A stretch of DNA of 8,183 nt from Clostridia bacterium. GTDB taxonomy: Bacteria > Bacillota > Clostridia > Oscillospirales > Butyricicoccaceae. The stretch lies in the NCBI GenBank assembly GCA_017560175.1, contig JAFYOK010000258.1:1-8183 (forward strand), written 5' to 3'. The notes under the pieces were generated by a model. It was given only the letters and a program-made list of their open reading frames with translations. It was not told the DNA's origin and searched no databases. A program made the position numbers and the translations under genes. Shown in pieces: positions 1-5,292 of the stretch (position 1 is the stretch's first letter; every line of letters starts with the position of its first letter).

Positions 1-32
1 CACAGGGAAGGCTTCTTGGCTTAGTAGCTGCC

Positions 33-146
33 TCAAAAGACTCCTTTTGAAAGGAACTGTCACCGTAGGTGACTGAGGATTGGAGCCTTCCCCCCCATGG
101 GGAAGGTGTCACCGAACGGTGACGGATGAGGGCGGCCGTTAGGCCG
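33..146. repeat. Two-unit palindromic repeat plus trailing hairpin
   Basis: Two similar units lie in tandem. Each has a first hairpin, a short AAGG linker, a second hairpin built on GTCACC/GGTGAC, and a tail resembling TGAGGAT. In unit 1 the first hairpin is TCAAAAG/CTTTTGA (33-50) and the second is GTCACC-GTA-GGTGAC (59-73). In unit 2 the first is CCTTCCCC/GGGGAAGG (86-106) and the second is GTCACCG-AA-CGGTGAC (108-123), followed by GGATGAGG. A third hairpin, CGGCC-GTTA-GGCCG, spans 133-146. The stems differ in bases but keep their pairing, which suggests a structured dispersed intergenic repeat of the kind common in gut Firmicutes. It lies just downstream of the minus-strand flavoprotein gene and could protect or end that transcript, but no T-tract follows on that strand. 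No gene is seen in 1-155. Confidence 0.65.
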
Positions 147-155
147 TATAGGATA

Positions 156-686
156 TTACAGGCTTGCGCCCATGTCGAAGGCCTTCTGCTTATAGGCTTC
201 GAGGTCATAATCCTCGCGGCCTGTGCGTGCGACCAGGAGGACACCCTTATCGTTCCAATGGAGTCTCTTGAGGATGACATTGTTGTAGAAGGAAACGGCT
301 TCATCGGAGCAGTCGGCATCGCCGCCCGAAACGAAGATGGCAGCGGTATCCTTGGCCTTGAAGCGGCCGGCAACATAGAGGGCAAACATACGGTCAATGA
401 CGGCCTTGGTCTGGGCGCTGATGTGCCAGAAATAAATGGGGGAAGCCAGTACGATCATGTCGGCCTTTTCGATCTCATCATAGAGGGGGATCATATCGTC
501 CTTCTGGCTGCAGGGGCCGTTCTTATAGCACTGCATACAATGGATGCAGCCATTGACCTTCTTACCGGCAACACGGAACTTGGTGACAGTATGACCCTTT
601 GTGGCAGCACCTGCGATGAAAGCATCACACATCATATCGGTATTCTGGCCAACGCGGGGAGAACCATCGATCACGAGAATATGCAT
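156..686 (-). CDS. Flavodoxin-fold NAD(P)H-dependent reductase with iron-sulfur-flavoprotein type cysteine motif
   Basis: A 176-residue protein of the flavodoxin-like / NADPH-dependent FMN reductase superfamily, probably a cytoplasmic FMN-dependent oxidoreductase. The N-terminus shows the beta strand and phosphate-binding loop (ILVIDGSPR at 3-11, then GQNT at 13-16). Residues 47-59 carry C-x2-C-x2-C-x5-C, matching the compact CX2CX2CX4-7C motif known to hold a 4Fe-4S cluster in iron-sulfur flavoproteins (Isf). The block ASPIYFWHISAQTKAVIDR (81-99) is the usual second flavin-contact region of the family. The start at 686 is chosen because GGAGGT (698-693 on this strand) sits 6 nt upstream and because the family begins directly at this beta strand; the in-frame extension to 818 has no family match and crosses the promoter. 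The gene is divergent from the C_GCAxxG_C_C gene. Superfamily is clear; cluster binding and substrate are inferred. Confidence 0.9.
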   Translation of the reverse strand: MHILVIDGSPRVGQNTDMMCDAFIAGAATKGHTVTKFRVAGKKVNGCIHCMQCYKNGPCSQKDDMIPLYDEIEKADMIVLASPIYFWHISAQTKAVIDRMFALYVAGRFKAKDTAAIFVSGGDADCSDEAVSFYNNVILKRLHWNDKGVLLVARTGREDYDLEAYKQKAFDMGASL

Positions 687-692
687 AAGAGT

Positions 693-698
693 ACCTCC
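693..698 (-). promoter_or_regulatory. Ribosome binding site fixing the flavoprotein start
   Basis: The minus strand reads GGAGGT, then 6 nt, then the ATG at 686-684. It rules out the upstream in-frame ATG at 818. Confidence 0.85.
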
Positions 699-717
699 GT
701 AAATTATAGTTGATACC

Positions 718-746
718 AGTATACTGTATTTTATTACTGTGGTCAA
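718..746 (-). promoter_or_regulatory. Sigma-A type promoter of the flavoprotein gene
   Basis: On the minus strand TTGACC (746-741) is followed by exactly 17 nt and TATACT (723-718), close to consensus and about 30 nt upstream of the start codon. The -10 box lies inside a perfect 10-bp palindrome, CAGTATACTG (717-726), a possible operator. Confidence 0.8.
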
Positions 747-761
747 GCGATTCGGTTTCCC

Positions 762-790
762 TTGACTTTCGCGAAATGTAAAGGTATAGT
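762..790 (+). promoter_or_regulatory. Sigma-A type promoter of the C_GCAxxG_C_C gene
   Basis: TTGACT (762-767), a 17-nt spacer and TATAGT (785-790) lie 54 nt upstream of the start codon. The -35 box is back to back with that of the minus-strand promoter, 15 bp away. A perfect 10-bp palindrome, TTTCGCGAAA (767-776), begins at the last base of the -35 box and fills the first half of the spacer, where a repressor could act. Confidence 0.8.
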
Positions 791-844
791 GGAGATAGTA
801 CGATTTAATACATTGCATAGGTATATTGCCGAAAGGAGATCGTT

Positions 845-1288
845 ATGGAAAAGCTGTACGGACATGAATATATGAAGGTGGGCTGCAACTGTGCCCAGTC
901 GACCCTGCTGGAGCTGGCCGAAACTGCAGGCCTCACAAAGGAAGAAGCCATGAAGATGGCCTGCCCCTTTGGCGGCGGCTGCCGTGCCGGTGAAGTCTGC
1001 GGTGCTGTGGTTGGTGCTCTGCTGGCGCTGGGTCAGGTCTGCGGCAATACCGATTGGGAAGACAAGGAGACACGCCAGAAGGCCGATGCTCTGGCCATCG
1101 AGTTCAACCAGAAGTTTAAGGCAAAGTTCGGCAAGATGACCTGCCGTGATCTGCTGGGCATCGATACCTCCACCCCCGAAGGTAAGCAGAAGTTCCACGA
1201 TAACCCCGAATACAAAGAAAAGATCTGCTTCCCCATGGTCGACTGGGCTGCCGAGACCATGAAAGAAATGCTGGCTGCACAGAAATAA
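845..1288 (+). CDS. C_GCAxxG_C_C family (probable redox-active) protein
   Basis: A complete 147-residue cytoplasmic protein of the cysteine-rich C_GCAxxG_C_C family. Members are believed to be redox-active, but no precise reaction is established as far as I know. Family marks are GCNCAQ (13-18), CPFGGGCRAGEVCGAVVGA (40-58) with cysteines 40, 46 and 52, a CRDLLG block with Cys100, and a C-terminal Cys128. AGGAGA at 834-839 lies 5 nt before the ATG, and the promoter at 762-790 drives it. Its neighbour on the other strand is a flavoprotein with its own cysteine cluster, which hints at a shared redox role. The last 70 bp of the gene recur at 1406-1475, showing there was once a second copy. Family assignment is firm; function is not. 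Confidence 0.9.
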   Translation: MEKLYGHEYMKVGCNCAQSTLLELAETAGLTKEEAMKMACPFGGGCRAGEVCGAVVGALLALGQVCGNTDWEDKETRQKADALAIEFNQKFKAKFGKMTCRDLLGIDTSTPEGKQKFHDNPEYKEKICFPMVDWAAETMKEMLAAQK

Positions 1289-1405
1289 AGCCGAACGGCG
1301 CTTCTGCGCCGCGCCGCCAATGCGGCGTTGATTTTGAGCCGATTCATTCGGCCAAAATCTATGCAATTCTGTGGGGTCCCCGGAAAATCGAAGATTTTTT
1401 GGGGC
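1289..1405. repeat. 117-bp hairpin-rich segment between a gene and the remnant of its paralogue
   Basis: The segment starts right after the stop codon at 1288 and ends exactly where the second copy of the gene's 3' end begins. Almost all of it folds: GGCGC-TTCT-GCGCC (1297-1310), CGCCGC-CAAT-GCGGCG (1312-1327), GATTTTG/CAAAATC enclosing GCCGA/TCGGC (1330-1359, one bulged A), and CCCCGGAAAATC/GATTTTTTGGGG with a GAA loop (1378-1404, two G-T pairs). No coding signal is seen. It resembles a compact palindromic intergenic repeat or a non-autonomous insertion, but no target-site duplication is evident. It may also reduce read-through into the MFS gene. Confidence 0.5.
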
Positions 1406-1475
1406 AAAGATCTGTTTCCCCATGGTCGATTGGGCTGCCGAAACCATGAAGGAAATGCTGGCCGAGCAGAAATAA
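1406..1475 (+). pseudogene. 3'-end remnant of a second C_GCAxxG_C_C gene
   Basis: These 70 bp match 1219-1288 at a constant offset of 187 bp, with 7 differences by my count. The reading frame encodes KICFPMVDWAAETMKEML followed by A-E-Q-K and a stop, against A-A-Q-K in the intact gene. Five differences are silent; the other two fall in one codon and change Ala to Glu. This pattern points to an old functional tandem paralogue that evolved under selection and then lost its 5' part, rather than to a fresh duplication of the tail. It has no start codon or ribosome binding site of its own. The MFS gene begins 37 bp further on, so the lost paralogue probably preceded it in the same transcript. Confidence 0.8.
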
Positions 1476-1512
1476 CAATTTAATCATCTATAAAAAAGAA
1501 GGTGTAAACCAA

Positions 1513-2814
1513 ATGGGTCTGGGTATTTACAAACAGATGAAGCGCCGCATGGAAGCGGAGCTTGCCCTTGAGGACAAAAATACCGTGCTCATCATGGCAG
1601 AGGCTGTTTTTGCCGCCTTTGTCCTTCAGCTGACCAACCCCTTTTATCAGCTTTTTGCTTCGGCCATGGGTGCCGATGAGGTCGCCATTGGTCTGATCTC
1701 GTCGCTGCCGGCTTTCTGTGCCCTCTTTGTACTGCTGCCTGCATCGCTGATGATGGACAGAGTCAAAGAAAAGAAGAAGTTCCTGATGACCGCCATCACG
1801 GTCTGTGGTGTCATCCTGCCGTTGGTGGCTCTGTCGCCCTTCCTGGGTGACCGTGGTTACTGGTTCTTTATCATCGGCATTTCGGTATGGAATGCCCCTT
1901 ATATCTGCTATACCGTTGCATGGCAGAGCTATTTCTCCGACCTTTATCCGCCCACCAACCGCGCCCTGCCTTATTCCAGAAGGCAGATGGTCTATAATGC
2001 CGTGCCCATCTTTACGCTGCTGGCCTGTGGCCTGCTGCTCAGCTATGGCTGTAAGACACTGGAAAGCAAGATTCTGGCCTATCAGATCTTCTTCTTCCTG
2101 GCTTTTGGTGCTGCCCTGCTGCAGCGCAGAATGATCGCACGCACCGAGCTGCCTCCCTATATCAAGACACCCGAAGGCTCCAAGCAGTCGGTGGGGCAGC
2201 TAGCCAAGGACTTCCTTGGTGCCGTCAAAGCACTCAAGCAGCATCCGAAGTTCTGTATCTTCCTGGTATTGCTCTTCTGCTTCTATTTCTCGTGGCAGAT
2301 CGCCTGGCCCATGTTCTTCCTCTTCCTGGTCACAGAGAGCGGATTCAATGAGGTCAGCAAGAGTATTTTTGATATTGCTTCCTATGTGTCACTCACCATG
2401 ACATCCACATGGTGGGGCAAACGCATCGACAAGAACGGTGTCCGCGGATCGACCATCCTCGGTATGTTGGGCTGCGCCGTTACTCCGGCTTTTACGGTCG
2501 CCACCACCAATTTCTGGGTCATTCTGGCCGCCTACATCTTCAGCGGTGCCACAGCACCCGGTTTCCAGCTGGGTCTCTTCAATGACATGCTGGAGAATCT
2601 GCCCGAAGAGAATAAGTCGCTTTATATCGGCATCTATAATTTGGTCATGCAGATCTCCAACTTTGTCGCACCCCTCTGCGGCGTTGCCCTCTATACCCGT
2701 ATCGGTTCGGTTTCCACCATGCGTGTGGCTTCGGTTCTGCGTTTTGCTGCCGCCATGCTCTTTGCCATCCGTTTCCTGGCAGGCAAGGTCAAGAAGAATA
2801 AGGCCAATGTATAA
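1513..2814 (+). CDS. Major facilitator superfamily (MFS) transporter
   Basis: A complete 433-residue polytopic inner-membrane protein with about 12 predicted hydrophobic segments, near residues 24-48, 60-79, 90-108, 116-137, 160-178, 187-204, 246-274, 284-300, 313-329, 332-354, 369-396 and 404-423. A charged central loop (about 205-245) divides the two halves. The loop after segment 2 reads MDRVKEKKKF (81-90) and the loop after segment 8 reads WGKRIDKNGVRG (301-312). These are the two positions of the conserved MFS loop motif with its acidic residue and basic run. The substrate cannot be read from the sequence. An AGAAGGTG ribosome binding site (1497-1504) lies 8 nt before the ATG. No convincing promoter is seen in 1289-1512, so it is probably co-transcribed with the C_GCAxxG_C_C gene. 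It ends at a strong terminator. Confidence 0.9.
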   Translation: MGLGIYKQMKRRMEAELALEDKNTVLIMAEAVFAAFVLQLTNPFYQLFASAMGADEVAIGLISSLPAFCALFVLLPASLMMDRVKEKKKFLMTAITVCGVILPLVALSPFLGDRGYWFFIIGISVWNAPYICYTVAWQSYFSDLYPPTNRALPYSRRQMVYNAVPIFTLLACGLLLSYGCKTLESKILAYQIFFFLAFGAALLQRRMIARTELPPYIKTPEGSKQSVGQLAKDFLGAVKALKQHPKFCIFLVLLFCFYFSWQIAWPMFFLFLVTESGFNEVSKSIFDIASYVSLTMTSTWWGKRIDKNGVRGSTILGMLGCAVTPAFTVATTNFWVILAAYIFSGATAPGFQLGLFNDMLENLPEENKSLYIGIYNLVMQISNFVAPLCGVALYTRIGSVSTMRVASVLRFAAAMLFAIRFLAGKVKKNKANV

Positions 2815-2822
2815 TCGCCCTC

Positions 2823-2851
2823 AAGGCCGCTCCGTTTGGAGCGGCCTTTTT
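2823..2851 (+). terminator. Intrinsic terminator after the MFS gene
   Basis: Perfect 11-bp stem AAGGCCGCTCC / GGAGCGGCCTT with a GTTT loop and five T, beginning 8 nt after the stop codon. It separates the redox/transport genes from the purine operon. Confidence 0.95.
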
Positions 2852-3063
2852 CCATAGATTTGTATAGCAGAACAAGAGAAAATAAAAGTGTATATTTGTG
2901 CAAATTGGTGGACAACTGGAAAAAAAGGGGAGGAGGAAAATTGATGAAAGGATATGAAATGGAATTAACTTGAAAAAATAAAGCGAAAAAATATCGAAAA
3001 TAAGACTTGTAAAGCAGGAAATATGTGCAAAACGACAAAAATCGAAAAGCATTTTTGTTTTAA
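2852..3063. other. A/T-rich intergenic stretch without a supported gene
   Basis: About 210 bp, markedly richer in A than the flanking genes, between the MFS terminator and the purine promoter. It holds short CGAAAA repeats (near 2984, 2995 and 3043) and a strong Shine-Dalgarno-like run, GGGGAGGAGG (2927-2936), placed 7 nt before ATG 2944, which opens only a 9-codon frame ending at 2973. I see no promoter for that mini-frame and no known riboswitch. The stretch could be an upstream region for regulator binding, but no clear PurR box (CCGAAC core) was found. Confidence 0.5.
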
Positions 3064-3092
3064 TTGAAAGGCTGTTTTATTTGTAGTATAAT
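3064..3092 (+). promoter_or_regulatory. Promoter of the purine operon leader
   Basis: TTGAAA (3064-3069), a 17-nt spacer (3070-3086) and a perfect TATAAT (3087-3092). Transcription should start near 3098-3100. It is the only strong promoter seen between the MFS terminator and purE. Confidence 0.85.
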
Positions 3093-3138
3093 TTAGGTGA
3101 ATTCGTAAGGCGCAAAAGCGCATGAAGGAGCTGTCGAT

Positions 3139-3231
3139 ATGCCTATGTTTTTCCGATGGATCAACAATGACTGTATCAAGACAAGGGGCTTCTGCGGCCA
3201 TTTTGCGTCCGAACTGAATATTGAAAGATAA
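3139..3231 (+). CDS. Leader ORF, 30 codons, upstream of purE
   Basis: A short ORF beginning ATG CCT ATG TTT and ending GAA AGA TAA. AAGGAG (3125-3130) lies 8 nt before the ATG, and a small GCGC-AAAA-GCGC hairpin (3110-3121) precedes the ribosome binding site. The peptide starts MPMFFRWINND, has cysteines at 12 and 19 and one Trp at 7, and contains no run of a single amino acid that would suggest classical amino-acid attenuation. It is not hydrophobic enough for a membrane segment. The stop codon ends 2 nt before the terminator stem, so a ribosome at the stop would cover the stem's 5' arm. I do not recognise the peptide. It is most likely a translated leader that controls terminator formation before purE; a stand-alone small protein with its own terminator, or a chance frame, remain possible. 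Confidence 0.5.
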   Translation: MPMFFRWINNDCIKTRGFCGHFASELNIER

Positions 3232-3241
3232 AGAAGCACCC
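3185..3241 (+). promoter_or_regulatory. Candidate antiterminator pairing in the purE leader
   Basis: GGGGCTTCT (3185-3193, leader codons 16-19) can pair with AGAAGCACCC (3232-3241) in 9 base pairs with A3238 bulged. The second strand contains most of the terminator's 5' arm (3234-3243), so the two structures exclude each other. A ribosome on codons 16-19 would free the terminator arm; one at the stop codon would mask it. This is found by eye and not tested by folding. Confidence 0.35.
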
Positions 3242-3258
3242 AATTTTTGGGTGCTTTT
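3234..3258 (+). terminator. Intrinsic terminator / attenuator before purE
   Basis: Perfect 10-bp stem AAGCACCCAA / TTGGGTGCTT with a TTT loop, then TTTT at 3255-3258 and a second T run at 3262-3266. It starts 2 nt after the leader stop codon and ends 51 nt before purE. No promoter is visible between it and purE, so purE expression probably requires read-through. A weaker hairpin, TTTGCCG/CGGCAAA (3264-3293), follows just before the purE ribosome binding site. Confidence 0.8.
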
Positions 3259-3308
3259 GGCTTTTTGCCGAAAAACAGAGTAACAACGGCAAAGGAAAGG
3301 ATGAAAAT

Positions 3309-3821
3309 ATGAAGAAAGTTATCATCGTCATGGGTTCTGACAGCGACCTCCAGGTCATGGAAGGCGCTGTACGCACACTCCGCAAGTTCGGTGTTCCCTT
3401 CGATGTACGCATCGTATCGGCCCACAGAACACCCTCTGCTGCCGAGGAACTGTCCAAGACAGCCGAGGAGAGAGGCTATGGCCTGATCATTGCTGCAGCC
3501 GGTAAGGCCGCACATCTGGCCGGCGTCATGGCCGCCAACACCATCCTGCCTGTCATCGGTGTTCCCATCAAGTCCAGCTTTATGGACGGTATGGACAGCC
3601 TGCTGTCGACCGTACAGATGCCTGCCGGTATCCCCGTCGCCACAGTAGCCGTCAATGGTGCCGAGAACGCCGCTCTGCTGGCCGTTCAGATCCTGGCCGG
3701 CAGCGAACCTCAGCTGGCCGAAGCTATGCGCCAGTATAAGGTCGAAATGGAAAAGAAGGTCCTGGAGAAGGATGAAAATATCAGAAATCAGTATAGTGCG
3801 CCTTCGGAGGCCAATGTATGA
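3309..3821 (+). CDS. purE: N5-carboxyaminoimidazole ribonucleotide mutase, PurE class I
   Basis: A complete 170-residue PurE. It converts N5-CAIR to 4-carboxy-AIR in the cytoplasm, step 6 of de novo purine synthesis. Visible marks are the nucleotide/phosphate loop MGSDSD (8-13), SAHRTP (37-42) with the catalytic histidine 39, and AGKAAHLAGV (64-73), followed by the MDGMDSLLSTVQMPAGIPVATVAV core. SAHRTP and the length fit class I, the type that works with PurK; no purK lies in the window, so it should be elsewhere if the route is the classical one. A ribosome binding site AAAGGA (3296-3301) lies 7 nt before the ATG. It is the first enzyme gene of the operon, behind the leader terminator, and is followed after 14 nt by the purF homologue. 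Confidence 0.95.
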   Translation: MKKVIIVMGSDSDLQVMEGAVRTLRKFGVPFDVRIVSAHRTPSAAEELSKTAEERGYGLIIAAAGKAAHLAGVMAANTILPVIGVPIKSSFMDGMDSLLSTVQMPAGIPVATVAVNGAENAALLAVQILAGSEPQLAEAMRQYKVEMEKKVLEKDENIRNQYSAPSEANV

Positions 3822-3835
3822 TGGAGGTATAAGCG

Positions 3836-5254
3836 ATGGGCGGATTTTTTGGTATCGCTTCAAAGCAGCAATGTAACTATGATTTGTACTACGGCGTCGA
3901 CTACCATTCCCACTTAGGCACACGCCGCGGCGGTATGGCCATGTATGATCGTGAGATCGGCTTCCAGAGACAGATCCACAACATCGAAAACTCGCCTTTC
4001 CGCACCAAGTTTGAAAAAGACGTCGATGAGATGCGCGGCTGTATTGGTATCGCCTGTATCTCCGATTTTGAACCCCAGCCTCTGCTGGTCCGCAGCCATC
4101 TGGGCAGCTTTGCCCTCTGCACGGTCGGTAAGATCAACAACGAGGATGCGCTGGCTGAGCTGGTCCTCAACAAGAACCACCACTATCTGGAGCTGAGCGG
4201 CGGCAAGATCAACCCCACCGAGCTGGTCGCTTCCCTCATCAACGAGGAGAACACCATCGCCGAGGGTATCCGTTTTGCCCAGCGCATGATCGACGGCTCT
4301 ATGTCCATGCTGGTACTGACCAAGGATTGCCTCTATGCGGCGCGCGACTTCTATGGCCGTCTGCCCGTTCTGATCGGTAAGAATGATGACGGTTATGCCG
4401 TTTCCATCGAGAGCTTTGCTTACGAGAAAGCCGGCTTTGACCATTATCGTGATCTCGGCCCCGGCGAGATCGTCCGCATCACAGCCGAAGGCATCGAGCA
4501 GATGCAGGCGACCGATCGCAAGAAGCGCATCTGTTCCTTCCTGTGGACCTACTACGGCTATCCCAACTCCCATTATGAGGGTGTTACCGTAGAAACCATG
4601 CGTTATAAGTGCGGCGAGATCCTGGCCGACTATGATATGCAGGAAGGCATCGCCCGCACCGTCGACTATGTTGCCGGTGTTCCCGACAGCGGTACACCCA
4701 ATGCCATCGGTTATGCCAACCGTACCGGCATCCCCTTTGCAAGACCCTTTATCAAATATACCCCCACATGGGCGCGCTCTTTCATGCCCACCAGCCAGAA
4801 GCAGCGCAACCTGATCGCCAATAAAAAGCAGATCCCCATCAAGAATCTCATCGAAGGCAAGAAGCTGCTCTTCATCGACGACTCCATCGTTCGCGGCACC
4901 CAGCTGCGCGAGACGGTCGACTTCCTCTACCGCAACGGTGCCAAGGAAGTTCACATCCGCTCGGCCTGCCCTCCCATCATGTTCGGCTGTAAGTACCTCA
5001 ACTTCTCCCGATCCAAGAACGAGCTGGAGCTGATCACCCGCCGTAAAGTTCTGGAACTGGAAGGCGAGAAGGGCATGATGTACCTCGATCAGTACGGCGA
5101 TTTCTCCACCGACCGCGGCAAGGCCATGGTCAAGGCCATTGAGGAAGAGATGAAGTTCTCCTCTCTGCGCTTCCAGTCGCTGTGGGGCGTTACCAGCTCC
5201 ATCGGCCTCGATCCCGAAGACCTCTGCACCTATTGCTGGTCGGGTAAAGAATAA
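3836..5254 (+). CDS. purF: Amidophosphoribosyltransferase homologue (PurF) with degenerate glutaminase site
   Basis: A complete 472-residue PurF homologue. PurF makes 5-phosphoribosylamine from PRPP and glutamine, the first purine step. The phosphoribosyltransferase half looks intact: GVPDSGTPNAIGYA (281-294), and the PRPP loop LLFIDDSIVRGTQ (344-356) with Asp348-Asp349. Cysteines 233, 385, 464 and 467 (RICSF, FGC, CTYC) match the four 4Fe-4S ligands of Bacillus-type PurF. The N-terminal glutaminase half is degenerate: the chain starts MGGFFGIAS where the family has the nucleophile Cys in MCGI/ECGVFG. The RY(A/S)TAG arginine block reads IACISD (72-77), the oxyanion-hole HNGN reads TVGK (96-99), and SDTE reads NPTE (126-129). 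It probably uses free ammonia or a partner's ammonia, or has another role; a normal PurF may exist elsewhere. GGAGGT (3823-3828) fixes the start, and no upstream cysteine start exists. Confidence 0.9.
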   Translation: MGGFFGIASKQQCNYDLYYGVDYHSHLGTRRGGMAMYDREIGFQRQIHNIENSPFRTKFEKDVDEMRGCIGIACISDFEPQPLLVRSHLGSFALCTVGKINNEDALAELVLNKNHHYLELSGGKINPTELVASLINEENTIAEGIRFAQRMIDGSMSMLVLTKDCLYAARDFYGRLPVLIGKNDDGYAVSIESFAYEKAGFDHYRDLGPGEIVRITAEGIEQMQATDRKKRICSFLWTYYGYPNSHYEGVTVETMRYKCGEILADYDMQEGIARTVDYVAGVPDSGTPNAIGYANRTGIPFARPFIKYTPTWARSFMPTSQKQRNLIANKKQIPIKNLIEGKKLLFIDDSIVRGTQLRETVDFLYRNGAKEVHIRSACPPIMFGCKYLNFSRSKNELELITRRKVLELEGEKGMMYLDQYGDFSTDRGKAMVKAIEEEMKFSSLRFQSLWGVTSSIGLDPEDLCTYCWSGKE

Positions 5255-5268
5255 ACAAGAAACGATGT

Positions 5269-5292
5269 AAGGGGCGGTCATTCCCCCTTTTT
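5269..5292 (+). terminator. Weak terminator-like hairpin between purF and purM
   Basis: AAGGGG (5269-5274) can pair with CCCCTT (5284-5289) across a 9-nt loop, followed by a T run to 5292. The stem is only 6 bp. It may reduce read-through within the operon or mark an mRNA processing point. The 68-bp gap is the longest between genes of the operon after purE. Confidence 0.35.

Noticed and set aside
126..713. Plus-strand 195-codon frame opposite the flavoprotein gene
   Set aside because: It is antisense to a clear flavodoxin-family gene, has no ribosome binding site and gives no recognisable protein.
687..818. Upstream extension of the flavoprotein gene to 818
   Set aside because: It would cross the promoter and ribosome binding site and adds residues outside the family fold.
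1289..1512. Separate promoter for the MFS gene
   Set aside because: No pair of -35 and -10 boxes at proper spacing was found in this interval.
2981..3050. PurR-box-like CGAAAA repeats before the purine promoter
   Set aside because: They lack the CCGAAC core and the inverted paired spacing of Bacillus PurR operators. In A-rich DNA such words are expected by chance.
3093..3308. Known riboswitch (guanine, PRPP/ppGpp, ZTP) in the purE leader
   Set aside because: I looked for the conserved cores of these classes and found none. A covariance-model search would settle it.
3914..5281. 455-codon minus-strand frame across the purF homologue
   Set aside because: Long antisense frames arise from the strong C/G third-position bias. 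The product is low-complexity, rich in A, D, G and L, with no family marks.
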